Source: Aliivibrio sp. EL58 | GTDB taxonomy: Bacteria; Pseudomonadota; Gammaproteobacteria; Enterobacterales; Vibrionaceae | Reading direction: 5' to 3' | Length of the DNA stretch: 64,000 nt | NCBI RefSeq assembly: GCF_900312675.1 | Contig: NZ_OMPC01000009.1 | Coordinates: forward strand, 1,267,531 to 1,331,530 | In this document: piece by piece, positions 1 through 10,501 of the stretch | How positions within the stretch are numbered: position 1 is the stretch's first letter | Layout of the letters: each line of letters opens with the position of its first letter | Notes under the pieces: model-generated | Databases searched by the model: none | What the model was told of the DNA's origin: nothing | Seen by the model: only the letters and a program-made list of their open reading frames with translations | Translations under genes and position numbers: made by a program

Positions 1-573
<573 letters not shown>

Positions 574-612
574 GCTCTAACATTTAAAATTTAACCATCA
601 TTAACTAAACGT

Positions 613-650
613 AAAGCCCGTTAGATTCATTTCAAACGGGCTTTATTTTT
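613..650 (+). terminator. Rho-independent terminator after adhC copy 1
   Basis: Stem AAGCCCGTT / AACGGGCTT around a short loop, followed by a T-rich run. It closes the first adhC transcript before the symporter gene. Confidence 0.8.
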
Positions 651-726
651 TAAAGGTACATATGTTTATTAAAGGAAAAGTCCTTCAATAAACGTATAAA
701 GCCCCCTATCCAAACCACTGGAAACC

Positions 727-2022
727 ATGATTATGTTGACTAACCTTCGTCAATCTTTGCCTTTGCAATTGCTACTAGCTGCATTACTTGCATGGCTTTT
801 TACCCTATTTATTTCTCCGACAACTGACGTAACCCAAGCTTCTTGGTATCAATTAGTGATGCTAGGTAAAGTCACTTATATCGGTTTGCTTAAAATGGTC
901 GTTGGTCTGGTCGTTATGTTTTCTTTACTTCAAGGCATAACAAGTATTGGTTCTATCACTCGCCTAAAGCAAGTCGGTCGAAATACCCTACTGTTCTATA
1001 GCTTTACTACACTGTTGGCCATTTCTCTTGGTTTAGGTGCCTCATTACTATTACCTGCATGGCAACCTCTGACAGAGTTTGCACCTGTTGGTGACAACGT
1101 TCAGCTCATTAGCGAAGAGTCCGCTGGTGGCGCTGCCATTGCAGGTAAACTGCTAAATATGGCTTTTGTAAATCCAGTTGCTGCATTATCTCAGGGGAAT
1201 TTGCTCGCTATCGTTGTGTTTTCATTCATGTTGGGATTAGCTTTACTCTCCTCATTACCAGAAAAACACCCTATTTTTGATCTACTCAATGGCTTAAATA
1301 AAAGTATTAATACGATAGTAGGTTGGATAATTAAATTATCTCCACTCGCAGTATTTGCCATTATTTTTGATTTTAGTATCCGTGGTGGTGAGTCTTTATT
1401 TGAACAGTTAGCTCTATTTGCTCTACTGGTTTTTATTCTTACTTTAATTCATGGCGCTATTGTTTTACCAACGATTGCAAAACTAGCAACAGGCATTAAA
1501 TATACAACCTTATTTAAAGCAATATCCGCTCCTATGGCGATGGCTTTTGCTACCTCTTCTAGCTCTGCAACTTTGCCATTAGCAATGCAAAGTGCCCAAG
1601 AAAAACTTGGTGTATCACAAAGTACAAGCAGTATGGTATTACCCCTTGGTGCAGTAATGAATATGGACGGAACCGCATTATTTGAAGGTGTTGCTGCTAT
1701 ATTCTTAGCTCAACTTTTTGGGGTGGATTTAACAACCTCAGGATTAGTCATGATTTTTATTATGGCAATGGTTTCATCTGTTGGTGCTCCAGGAATGCCA
1801 TCAGGATCTATGTCAGGTATGCAATTAGTTCTTTTGGCTGCAGGGATCCCATTAGAAGCTATCGCGATCCTGTTAATCATTGAACGTCCACTTGATACTT
1901 TCCGTACTGCGGTTAACGTTGAGGGGGATATGATTGCCGCTTTAGTCATTGATAAATGGCAGAAGAAACAAAAGCCACTAACTGAAAAGCAATCATTATC
2001 TCAAACATCTTACTCCGCATAA
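727..2022 (+). CDS. DAACS-family sodium:dicarboxylate/amino acid symporter
   Basis: Inner-membrane secondary transporter of the dicarboxylate/amino acid:cation symporter family (GltP/DctA type), 431 residues, the family's usual length. Hydrophobic segments run throughout. The family signature is visible near residues 305-325 (MNMDGTALFEG), preceded by a serine-rich SSSS stretch near residue 277 and followed by the substrate-site block GAPGMPSGSM. The substrate (glutamate, aspartate, C4-dicarboxylate or neutral amino acid) cannot be read from sequence. The start at 727 has GGA seven bases upstream; an in-frame ATG at 733 is an alternative. It sits between the two adhC copies and has its own terminator, so a link to formaldehyde metabolism is not implied. 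Confidence 0.88.
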   Translation: MIMLTNLRQSLPLQLLLAALLAWLFTLFISPTTDVTQASWYQLVMLGKVTYIGLLKMVVGLVVMFSLLQGITSIGSITRLKQVGRNTLLFYSFTTLLAISLGLGASLLLPAWQPLTEFAPVGDNVQLISEESAGGAAIAGKLLNMAFVNPVAALSQGNLLAIVVFSFMLGLALLSSLPEKHPIFDLLNGLNKSINTIVGWIIKLSPLAVFAIIFDFSIRGGESLFEQLALFALLVFILTLIHGAIVLPTIAKLATGIKYTTLFKAISAPMAMAFATSSSSATLPLAMQSAQEKLGVSQSTSSMVLPLGAVMNMDGTALFEGVAAIFLAQLFGVDLTTSGLVMIFIMAMVSSVGAPGMPSGSMSGMQLVLLAAGIPLEAIAILLIIERPLDTFRTAVNVEGDMIAALVIDKWQKKQKPLTEKQSLSQTSYSA

Positions 2023-2031
2023 CCTCTATGA

Positions 2032-2064
2032 AAGCCCGTTGGATAACCTCTAGCGGGCTGTTTT
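2032..2064 (+). terminator. Terminator after the symporter gene
   Basis: Stem AGCCCG / CGGGCT with the T-rich tail TGTTTTAT, ten bases after the symporter stop codon. Confidence 0.65.
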
Positions 2065-2157
2065 ATGCTTCACACTTTTTATTCGATATTAGCGCATACC
2101 TCCCTTTATTATTTACCTTTCTAATCATAAAGACTCCGTGATCAACTAAAAGTCTAA

Positions 2158-3465
<1,308 letters not shown>

Positions 3466-3474
3466 GTAAAAGTG

Positions 3475-3507
3475 AGGGGTTAGATACTCTAGCCCCTATT
3501 CTACTTT
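3475..3507 (+). terminator. Hairpin between adhC and fghA (terminator or attenuator)
   Basis: AGGGGTTAGA-TAC-TCTAGCCCCT forms a 10-bp stem with one G:U pair and a 3-base loop, followed by a broken T-run (ATTCTACTTTTG). It could end adhC mRNA or only reduce read-through into fghA. Confidence 0.55.
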
Positions 3508-3682
3508 TGATCTTTAAGTGCTTTATATCAAGAAAGTATGTTTATCTGCGTGGGTGGCGCAATTTATAGATAATCTTGCGAAGGTTTCATTCTTCATTTT
3601 AAAGCACTTCAAAATCAACCAGTAGATCTCTATTCAATACAGTGATCTCGCTGATATGAATCAAAATATAAAAGGGCTCATC

Positions 3683-4525
3683 ATGACAATCGAAAATATC
3701 AGCCAAGCAAAAGTTGCCGGTGGTTGGCACAAACAATATACACATACATCATCTACACTAAATTGTGATATGCGCTTTGCTATCTTTCTACCAGCGAACG
3801 CTTCTGAAAGTAATCCTGTTCCTGTTTTATACTGGTTATCAGGCTTAACTTGTACTGATGAAAACTTCATGCAAAAAGCAGGGGCATTCAAAAAAGCCGC
3901 TGACTTAGGCATTGCTATTGTTGCTATGGATACGAGCCCTCGTGGTGAAGATGTTGCTGATGATGCAGAAGCAGCTTACGATTTTGGTCTGGGTGCAGGG
4001 TTCTACTTAAATGCAACTCAAGCGCCATGGAATCGTCATTACCATATGTATGATTACGTAACAAAAGAGCTGCCATCTTTAATTGAAGATCACTTCCCTG
4101 TTTCAAATAAAAAATCGATTTCAGGGCATAGTATGGGTGGTCATGGTGCAATTACCATTGGCTTGAAAAACCAAGATGCATATCAGTCTATCTCTGCGTT
4201 TAGCCCTATTTCTAGCCCAATCAATTGTCCTTGGGGTCAAAAAGCATTAGGCCTATATCTTGGTGATAATAAAGAGACTTGGAAAGAATACGATAGCTCA
4301 GAACTACTTAAAAAAGGCTCTAAATTGCCAATTTTAGTAGACCAAGGTGAAGCTGATGGTTTCTTAGAAGAACAATTAAAACCTGAATATCTGCTTTCTT
4401 CTGCAGAGCAATCTGGTGCCGATGTAGAAGTAAGAATGCAACCAGGTTACGACCACAGCTACTTCTTTATTTCGACGTTTATTGATGAACATCTAGAGTT
4501 TCATGCTGCTTATTTAAATAAATAA
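3683..4525 (+). CDS. fghA: S-formylglutathione hydrolase
   Basis: Serine esterase that releases formate and glutathione from S-formylglutathione, the product of AdhC. Alpha/beta-hydrolase fold; the nucleophile is Ser150 in SGHSMGGHG, the histidine is H258 in YDHSYFF, and the acid is probably the Asp near 228 (ADGFLEE). The DTSPRG and GAGFYLNATQAPW blocks are typical of FrmB/FghA. I chose the ATG at 3683 because AAAGGG precedes it by six bases and it matches the family N-terminus; an in-frame ATG at 3656 would add nine residues. Length 280 residues, normal for the family. A bidirectional terminator follows. Confidence 0.96.
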   Translation: MTIENISQAKVAGGWHKQYTHTSSTLNCDMRFAIFLPANASESNPVPVLYWLSGLTCTDENFMQKAGAFKKAADLGIAIVAMDTSPRGEDVADDAEAAYDFGLGAGFYLNATQAPWNRHYHMYDYVTKELPSLIEDHFPVSNKKSISGHSMGGHGAITIGLKNQDAYQSISAFSPISSPINCPWGQKALGLYLGDNKETWKEYDSSELLKKGSKLPILVDQGEADGFLEEQLKPEYLLSSAEQSGADVEVRMQPGYDHSYFFISTFIDEHLEFHAAYLNK

Positions 4526-4558
4526 TACTGATTTAAGATAAGCAAAAGCATAAATAGC

Positions 4559-4597
4559 AAAATCCCAGAGTAAGTTCTCCTTCTCTGGGATTTTTTA
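4559..4597. terminator. Bidirectional terminator between fghA and cyuP
   Basis: AAAATCCCAGAG / CTCTGGGATTTTTT stem with A-run on one side and T-run on the other, so it can serve the converging fghA (+) and cyuP (-) transcripts. Confidence 0.85.
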
Positions 4598-4621
4598 TGT
4601 CTATATATTAATTTTCTATAA

Positions 4622-5926
4622 TTAGATAAACGCTAACACTGGAGAGATACAAAGAAGAATACCTGTAACAATAATTAGGTTAGTTGATAAGCCTTTGTAC
4701 TTATGAAGTGTTGGTACCTTATGAACAAGGTAAGCAGGAATTAAACAGCCAACTAAACCAAATACAGGGCTACAAATTGATGTGAAAGATAAGATAGGTG
4801 CATTTAATGCGACTGCTGACCAAGCCAGTAAAACAATAAATACTGTGATAAGTTTATTAACTAACTCTTTGTTAATTGCAGACTCATCCATACGTCTTAG
4901 TAAAACATTCATAGCTAAACCACGACACGCTTCTTGGAATGCCATAAATACACCGAAGAATGACGTTACTACAGCAAAAATATTAATCACGATACCTGTA
5001 ACTGTTGCCCAGCTTCCTGGGAAGTAATGAGCAATAATGGCTAGAGCGGAGATATTTTTATTCATCGCTTCAGCGGCTTGCTCTTGGCTGATAGCAAAAG
5101 TAAACGACACCGCAAAGAAGAAAACAACAACAAATAAGATTGAAAAAGCAATATTCATTGCTCTTAGTGATTTGTAACGCGCAACTTCAATTGATGTCTC
5201 ACGTGAGCGATATGAGATAACCATAGGGCTAAGAGATTGAATAAAAAGAATAGACGTTAATGTGAATGGAAGCGTGATAATCGCATCTTTTAACATTGGG
5301 CCAAACGAACCAATAGCAGGAACGTTAGCAAAATCCCAACGAGAAACCAGTAATAAGCCCATAACAGCAACTAATGAAAGTACCGTTACAGCCATAAAGC
5401 CAGATAGTTTAAATAGTAATTTCTCACCTTTAGAGCCAATAAAAGCAAGAACACAGATCAGCCCTAAACCATAGAAAACATTCTCATTTAAGTGCCCTTC
5501 AGTAACGCCAAACGAGTGTAAGTATGAAGAACTATCATTGGTTACCGCTAATGAATAAACCAATACCCAAATAACCAACATAATGAAATAAAGAGCACCT
5601 AAAGCCACACCCCAGTTTTTACCTAAATATCCAGTAATCACACCTGGGTAATCTGTACATGTTTTTGCTTCGGCAAGGGTGTTGATAAAAAGTTTTTGAA
5701 ACAAATACATTGCTGGGTAACCAATAATTGAAGACAGAAGGAAAACCCAAATCCCCATTATCCCAACTTGAACAGGCAAGAAGACAATCCCAGCCCCTAT
5801 AGCCATACCAATACTGATAACAATCCAACCAATATCAACGCTATCGAATTTGGTGGCCTTTTTCCATTCAGAATCCGTCATATCACTTTGACCACGACCA
5901 AGTCCTGCTAATGTAGCTGTGTTCAT
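4622..5926 (-). CDS. cyuP: HAAAP-family amino acid transporter, CyuP (YhaO)-like
   Basis: Inner-membrane amino acid:cation symporter of the hydroxy/aromatic amino acid permease family, about 11 hydrophobic segments, 434 residues. Blocks such as MAIGAGIVFLPVQVG, SSIIGYPAMYLFQ, LTSILFIQSLSPMVISYRSR and LNAPILSFTSICSPVFG match what I remember of E. coli YhaO/CyuP, a cysteine uptake permease, better than SdaC or TdcC. Start at 5926 chosen because GGAG lies nine bases upstream; upstream in-frame ATGs would bury that site. Divergent from ridA-cyuA, whose product degrades cysteine, which supports cysteine (or serine) as substrate. The substrate is inferred from homology and context. Confidence 0.85.
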   Translation of the reverse strand: MNTATLAGLGRGQSDMTDSEWKKATKFDSVDIGWIVISIGMAIGAGIVFLPVQVGIMGIWVFLLSSIIGYPAMYLFQKLFINTLAEAKTCTDYPGVITGYLGKNWGVALGALYFIMLVIWVLVYSLAVTNDSSSYLHSFGVTEGHLNENVFYGLGLICVLAFIGSKGEKLLFKLSGFMAVTVLSLVAVMGLLLVSRWDFANVPAIGSFGPMLKDAIITLPFTLTSILFIQSLSPMVISYRSRETSIEVARYKSLRAMNIAFSILFVVVFFFAVSFTFAISQEQAAEAMNKNISALAIIAHYFPGSWATVTGIVINIFAVVTSFFGVFMAFQEACRGLAMNVLLRRMDESAINKELVNKLITVFIVLLAWSAVALNAPILSFTSICSPVFGLVGCLIPAYLVHKVPTLHKYKGLSTNLIIVTGILLCISPVLAFI

Positions 5927-6216
5927 ATAAAACTCCATCTTTGTAGGGATCACTATTTTTATAATTTTAAAGCGACAAATCGTCGCCAACTTGCAACTTT
6001 TGAAGAATTTACTCTCTAATTCAAAAATAACAATGCAATTTTATTTGAAATGATAGCGAGATCTCAGTTCGTAAAATAAACAAAAAATTGCTACAAAGTA
6101 ATTGCAATCCCTTGAAAATAAGCATAAATTCAACTCACACAAACTAAATGCAATTATTTTTGCATATTTAGAATTGAAACTTAAATCAAAAATAGTTGCA
6201 AAAAAGGACAATACAT
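5927..6216. promoter_or_regulatory. Divergent cyuP / ridA-cyuA promoter region with palindrome and TGCAA motifs
   Basis: AT-rich 290-base divergent region with no gene. A perfect dyad, ATGCAA-TTATTT-TTGCAT, lies at 6148-6165. Further TTGC/TGCAA copies are scattered around it (near 5992, 6032, 6089, 6101 and 6196). This pattern fits an operator region for a regulator such as the YheO/DauR-type protein encoded at 7958. The binding protein is inferred, not shown. Confidence 0.5.
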
Positions 6217-6597
6217 ATGAAGCAAATTATCGTGGCAAAATCAGCACCAGAAGCAATCGGTCCTTACTCTCACGGCACCGCATTTAATGGTCTTATCTTT
6301 ACATCAGGTCAATTACCGGTAGATGGTTCAACAGGATCTGTTGTAGAAGGAGGGATTACCGCTCAATCTGAAATGTCTCTTAAAAACTTAATTTCAGTAA
6401 TCGAAGCTGCTGACGGCGATGTAAATACGGTTTTAAAAACAACCTGCTACCTTGCTAACATCACTGATTTCGCTGCATTTAATGAAGTATATAAAACCGT
6501 TTTTCATACCGACTGCCCTGCACGCTCTTGCTTTGCGGTAAAAGATCTTCCGCTTGGTGTACTTGTTGAAGTAGAAGCAATTGCGCATCAAAAATAA
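6217..6597 (+). CDS. ridA: RidA family enamine/imine deaminase
   Basis: Small cytosolic YjgF/YER057c/UK114 protein, 126 residues, which hydrolyses 2-aminoacrylate and related enamines or imines to keto acids plus ammonia. Family features are PEAIGPYSHG, FTSGQLPVD and the C-terminal CPARSCFAVKDLPLGVLVEVEAIA; the Arg in PARS is the substrate-carboxylate ligand of the family. Start at 6217 chosen because AAAAAGGA precedes it by eight bases; a TTG at 6196 would absorb that site. It lies 22 bases upstream of cyuA. Cysteine desulfuration yields 2-aminoacrylate, so RidA is a logical partner. This is probably not the housekeeping ridA usually found with pyrBI. Confidence 0.93.
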   Translation: MKQIIVAKSAPEAIGPYSHGTAFNGLIFTSGQLPVDGSTGSVVEGGITAQSEMSLKNLISVIEAADGDVNTVLKTTCYLANITDFAAFNEVYKTVFHTDCPARSCFAVKDLPLGVLVEVEAIAHQK

Positions 6598-6619
6598 TAA
6601 TTAGATAAAGGCGAACAAA

Positions 6620-7897
6620 ATGAACTCTACCTGGAAACAATACATCACTATTTTAAAAAATGTTGTGAAACCAGCCCTTGGATGTACTGAACCTATTTGT
6701 GCAGCCTATGCGACAAGCGTAGCAACACAGATGCTTGGAGAAAAACCAGAAACTATTGATGTTTTTGTCTCTGATAATTTGTATAAAAATAGTATGGGTG
6801 TTTTTGTTCCAAGAACAGGTAGAGTTGGTCTTGCTATTGCCGCAGCTACTGGCGCCACTGGTGGAAACCCAGATGCTGGATTAGAAGTACTTGCAAAACT
6901 GACAGAATCTCAAGTAAATGAAGCACAACAGCTTATTGATGCAGGTCGAGTTCAAGTAAAACGAGAGGCCACTGATGAATTTATCTATTGTCGCGTTATC
7001 GTTAAAGGCTCACAACATCACGCAGAGGTTACCATCTGTGGGGGGCATACTCTCATTGTAGAAAAACGACTTGATGGTAATGTCACCTATACACTTGATT
7101 CTTCATTACCAAAAGCCTCTACCGCTTCTATTTGTGATGGCGTCGATATCACTATTTCCTCGATTTATGATTTCGCTACTCAAGCCAAATTTGATGACAT
7201 TAAATTTATCCTTGAAGCTAAAGAACTCAATATTGCTCTTGCTCAAGAAGGATTGGATAACCCATACGGATTAGAAGTGGGCCGAACTTATCAAAAGAAC
7301 ATAGATACTGGGCTGCTTTCAAAAAGCTTAGACAGTGATATTTTAATCTATACCTCTGCAGCATCTGACGCTCGAATGGGCGGTGCAACCTTACCGGCGA
7401 TGTCTAATTATGGTAGCGGTAATCAAGGTATAGCAGCAACAATTCCTGTCGTTAAAATGGCTGACTTTTATAATGCAGATGAAGAAGCATTAGCAAGAGC
7501 ATTTATTATGAGTCACCTTGGGGCTATTTATATTAAATCTCATTATCCACCACTATCAGCATTTTGTGGTAATGCCGTAACCTCTGCTGCTGCAGCAATG
7601 GCGATGGTATATTTGGCTGGTGGTACATTCGAACAATCTTGCTCTGCAATTCAAAATACCATTAGTGATACTAGCGGAATGATCTGTGATGGTGCGAAAT
7701 CAACCTGTGCAATGAAAGTAGGCAGCAGTGCTCAATCGGCAATGAAGTCATCCCTACTCGCTTTGAATAATCATTGCGTAACAAAACAGGGCGTTATTGC
7801 TGAAGATGTAGAAAAAACCATTAAGAACATCGGTAGAATGATAACCACAGGAATGCCAAATATAGATCATGAAATCATTGAAATAATGGCGTCATAA
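6620..7897 (+). CDS. cyuA: L-cysteine desulfidase (CyuA/YhaM, UPF0597 family)
   Basis: Cytosolic [4Fe-4S] enzyme of the CdsA/YhaM family that breaks L-cysteine into sulfide, ammonia and pyruvate; relatives resemble the alpha chain of iron-sulfur serine dehydratase. Cluster or active-site cysteines are visible as C22 ([10 protein letters not shown]), C316 (FCGNA), C356 and C363 ([12 protein letters not shown]). The glycine-rich block [10 protein letters not shown] and [22 protein letters not shown] are typical. Length 425 residues, in the family range. Second gene after ridA, opposite a CyuP-like permease, so uptake, cleavage and cleanup of the enamine sit together. Activity on serine cannot be excluded by sequence. 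Confidence 0.9.
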   Translation: MNSTWKQYITILKNVVKPALGCTEPICAAYATSVATQMLGEKPETIDVFVSDNLYKNSMGVFVPRTGRVGLAIAAATGATGGNPDAGLEVLAKLTESQVNEAQQLIDAGRVQVKREATDEFIYCRVIVKGSQHHAEVTICGGHTLIVEKRLDGNVTYTLDSSLPKASTASICDGVDITISSIYDFATQAKFDDIKFILEAKELNIALAQEGLDNPYGLEVGRTYQKNIDTGLLSKSLDSDILIYTSAASDARMGGATLPAMSNYGSGNQGIAATIPVVKMADFYNADEEALARAFIMSHLGAIYIKSHYPPLSAFCGNAVTSAAAAMAMVYLAGGTFEQSCSAIQNTISDTSGMICDGAKSTCAMKVGSSAQSAMKSSLLALNNHCVTKQGVIAEDVEKTIKNIGRMITTGMPNIDHEIIEIMAS

Positions 7898-7900
7898 TGA

Positions 7901-7938
7901 AAAGATGTCACTTACACGCTAAGTGACATCATCTTTTT
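7901..7938 (+). terminator. Terminator between cyuA and the YheO-like regulator
   Basis: Perfect 11-bp stem GATGTCACTTA / TAAGTGACATC with a five-base loop and a following ATCTTTTT. It separates the regulator gene from ridA-cyuA, at least partly. Confidence 0.85.
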
Positions 7939-7957
7939 ACCAACATAAAGAAAACAT

Positions 7958-8593
7958 ATGCTACATAAACTCTCTACTGCCGATAAACTCATACTGAAAT
8001 CAACTTATAGTATTGTTGATGGCATTGCTGCTATGTTTGGAAAACATGTTGAAGTGGTACTGCACTCTCTTGATTCTGACAATCCATCAATCATTAAAAT
8101 TGCTAATGGCCATGTCACTGGTCGCGGTATTGGTGCGCCCATTACCAATCTTGCACTCGAAAAATTGAAAGCCGGATCCGATGTATCAACGCCTTATTTC
8201 ACCCGAACAGAGAAAGGTGAATTAATGCGTTCTGTTACTTCGATGATTCGAAATGAGGCAGGTACTCCTATCGCTTTACTTTGTATTAATTCTAATCTTG
8301 ATGTGCCGATGAATAGCTTCTTTATGGACCTATTCCCACAAACAAATCAATTAGCAGCGTCACCTGAAACCTTTGCCAAAGACAGTATTGAAATGCTGAC
8401 AGATTCGATAGCTAGAATACAAAGCGAAGTATTGGAAGACGAAAGTATTGCGGTGTCTCGAAGAGTAAGAACCATTGTTGAGCGCTTACATCATCAAGGG
8501 GCGTTTAATATAAAAGATGCGACTCAAATAACCGCCAATATTCTTAATGTGTCTAAAGACTCTGTTTATCGTTATCTAAGAAAATTTAAGTAA
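7958..8593 (+). CDS. YheO/DauR-type PAS-like transcriptional regulator
   Basis: Predicted cytosolic DNA-binding regulator of 211 residues. The N-terminal half (about 15-130) is the YheO-type PAS-like domain, with the motifs FGKHVEVVLHSL and GHVTGRGIGAPITNLAL. The C-terminal end (about 160-211) is the HTH typical of this family, ending DATQITANILNVSKDSVYRYLRKFK. DauR of Pseudomonas, a repressor of D-arginine catabolism next to a RidA-type protein, belongs to this family. It directly follows ridA-cyuA and is the obvious candidate regulator of the cassette and of cyuP. E. coli uses an unrelated Lrp-type regulator (CyuR) for its cyu genes. The effector is unknown. Confidence 0.85.
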   Translation: MLHKLSTADKLILKSTYSIVDGIAAMFGKHVEVVLHSLDSDNPSIIKIANGHVTGRGIGAPITNLALEKLKAGSDVSTPYFTRTEKGELMRSVTSMIRNEAGTPIALLCINSNLDVPMNSFFMDLFPQTNQLAASPETFAKDSIEMLTDSIARIQSEVLEDESIAVSRRVRTIVERLHHQGAFNIKDATQITANILNVSKDSVYRYLRKFK

Positions 8594-8613
8594 CACCGAA
8601 CATTGAAATGCAA

Positions 8614-8655
8614 AAAAGCCCTGAGAACTGATCATTCTCAGGGCTTTTATTTTTA
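8614..8655. terminator. Bidirectional terminator between regulator and abgT
   Basis: AAAAGCCCTGAGA / TCTCAGGGCTTTT stem, 13 bp, with flanking A and T runs, placed between converging genes. Confidence 0.88.
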
Positions 8656-8665
8656 CTAATACAAA

Positions 8666-10225
8666 TTAACCCGGCAGGTTATATGTATATGGCGCTTGGA
8701 TACCTAGTGGAATACCTAGAGCCCAGTACGCTAGTAAGAAGATTGTCCAACCAATTAGCATTGCGATAGAGAAAGGCATCATTAGAGAAGCCAGTGTACC
8801 GATACCCGTTGATTTAACGTAACGTTGGCAGTAAACCACAACTAATGGGAAGAACACCATTAGTGGTGAGATGATATTTGAAACAGAATCACCTACACGG
8901 TATGCCGCTTGAGATAGCTCAGGAGAGATACCAACACCCATTAGCATTGGAACTAGTACAGGACCAATTAATGCCCATTTAGCTGATGCAGAACCAATTA
9001 GTAGATTTACAAACGCAGTAAGCAAAATCATACCAATAATGGTTAGCTGACCAGGAAGCTCCATTGCTTTAAGTACATCAGCACCGTACATTGCTAAGAT
9101 TGTGCCGATATTTGATTGGCTAAAAGCAACTAAGAACTGCGCACAGAAGAATGACATAACCATGTAGGCACCCATTGTGCCCATTGTTTCTGACATTGCT
9201 TTAATTACATCATTACTGCTTTTAAACGTACCAGAAACACGTCCAAAAACGATACCAGGGATGATAAATAGAATGAAGATAAGTGGAACAATAGACTTCA
9301 TTAGTGGTGCAGAGAATGAGGTAATTTCACCATCAGGAGAACGAAGTGCTGAATCTTCAGGGTAAATAAGCGCGATAAGTAGCGCGATACCTGCAACCAT
9401 TGCCCAACCAGCAAATTTAAATGCTCTTGATTCAATCTCAGTAAATGAACCTAAATCTGGCGCTGTTTCTGCATCTTTATCTACTGGTGTTTTAGCTAAA
9501 CGAGGCTCAATGATTTTCTCGGTTACATACCAACCAATCACAACAATTAAAATTGAAGAAAGACCAGTAAAGTAGATGTTTGCTAATGGATTAACGATGT
9601 AAGAAGTATCTAATACTTGTGCTGCTGTTTGTGTAAAGCCAGCCAGTAATGGATCAATACCCGATGGGATAAAGTTAGCAGAGAAACCACCTGATACACC
9701 GGCAAATGCTGCTGCAATACCCGCTAACGGATGACGACCCGCCGCGTGGAAAATGATACCACCTAGTGGAATAACTAATACATAACCTGCATCTGCTGCT
9801 GTGTGTGACACGATAGCAACAAGAATAAGCATTGGTGTTAGTAATTTAGCTGGAGTGAAGTTCAGCATTTTCTTTAGGCCAGTTTGAATAAAGCCTGAAG
9901 AGTCAGCAACACCAACACCTAGCATTGCCACTAATACGATACCTAGTGGAGCAAAACCGGTAAAGTTAGTTACCATAGTTGCTAAAAAGTTTGCTAAAGA
10001 ATCACCAGTTAAAAGGTTTTTCACTTGAACTGCATCTTGAGTAACAGGATGAATCAAGTCAAATTGTACTTGTGATAATAGCGCTGAAAGACCCCAAACA
10101 ATTAAAAGGCCCCAGAAAAACAGTAGTGCAGGATCTGGGATCTTGTTACCTACTCGTTCGATTGTATTTAGAAAACGATCCATACCACTTGGCTTAGATG
10201 CTTTCTCTGCTGTTTGGCTACTCAT
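8666..10225 (-). CDS. AbgT-family p-aminobenzoyl-glutamate transporter
   Basis: Inner-membrane protein of 519 residues with roughly a dozen hydrophobic segments, matching the AbgT/MtrF family (uptake of p-aminobenzoyl-glutamate, a folate breakdown product, or export of sulfonamides). Characteristic blocks are NKIPDPALLFFWG, SHTAADAGYVLVIPLGG, GGFSANFIPSGIDPLLAG and GDSVSNIISPLMVFFPL. Start at 10225 chosen because GGAG lies nine bases upstream; the ATG at 10237 would overlap that site. No abgA or abgB hydrolase gene is next to it, so folate salvage would need partners elsewhere. Transcribed alone, with a shared terminator downstream. Confidence 0.92.
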   Translation of the reverse strand: MSSQTAEKASKPSGMDRFLNTIERVGNKIPDPALLFFWGLLIVWGLSALLSQVQFDLIHPVTQDAVQVKNLLTGDSLANFLATMVTNFTGFAPLGIVLVAMLGVGVADSSGFIQTGLKKMLNFTPAKLLTPMLILVAIVSHTAADAGYVLVIPLGGIIFHAAGRHPLAGIAAAFAGVSGGFSANFIPSGIDPLLAGFTQTAAQVLDTSYIVNPLANIYFTGLSSILIVVIGWYVTEKIIEPRLAKTPVDKDAETAPDLGSFTEIESRAFKFAGWAMVAGIALLIALIYPEDSALRSPDGEITSFSAPLMKSIVPLIFILFIIPGIVFGRVSGTFKSSNDVIKAMSETMGTMGAYMVMSFFCAQFLVAFSQSNIGTILAMYGADVLKAMELPGQLTIIGMILLTAFVNLLIGSASAKWALIGPVLVPMLMGVGISPELSQAAYRVGDSVSNIISPLMVFFPLVVVYCQRYVKSTGIGTLASLMMPFSIAMLIGWTIFLLAYWALGIPLGIQAPYTYNLPG

Positions 10226-10444
10226 CCGTAACTCCATCTATTATTAATGTTGTATTTTCAGAAAAGAATTTGGAAATTATGTGACTTCTCTTAACTTTTC
10301 TTTTGCTGAAACAGTGTAAACCACTTAAAGAATAAATAGAGCATTTAGTTGAATAATTTAGAAGTGCAAACATATATTTTGTAAGATAAGTTTTCACCGA
10401 AACAAATAGCCAACAATATAGTTCATTATACTTTACAACTGAAA
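10226..10444. other. Intergenic region upstream of abgT
   Basis: About 220 AT-rich bases between the abgT start and the guaA terminator. I see no open gene, RNA signature or strong dyad; it should hold the abgT promoter. Confidence 0.5.
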
Positions 10445-10472
10445 CAAAAAAAGCGCCTTTCGGCGCTTTCTT
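10445..10472 (-). terminator. Terminator of guaA
   Basis: Compact AAGCGCC-TTTC-GGCGCTT hairpin; read on the minus strand it is followed by a run of seven T. Confidence 0.9.
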
Positions 10473-10501
10473 AAATTAAACCAGATTCATTGAATCAGGG
10501 A

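Noticed and set aside
727..2022. Symporter as part of the formaldehyde operon
   Set aside because: Terminators lie on both sides, and the family transports dicarboxylates or amino acids; no functional link is visible.
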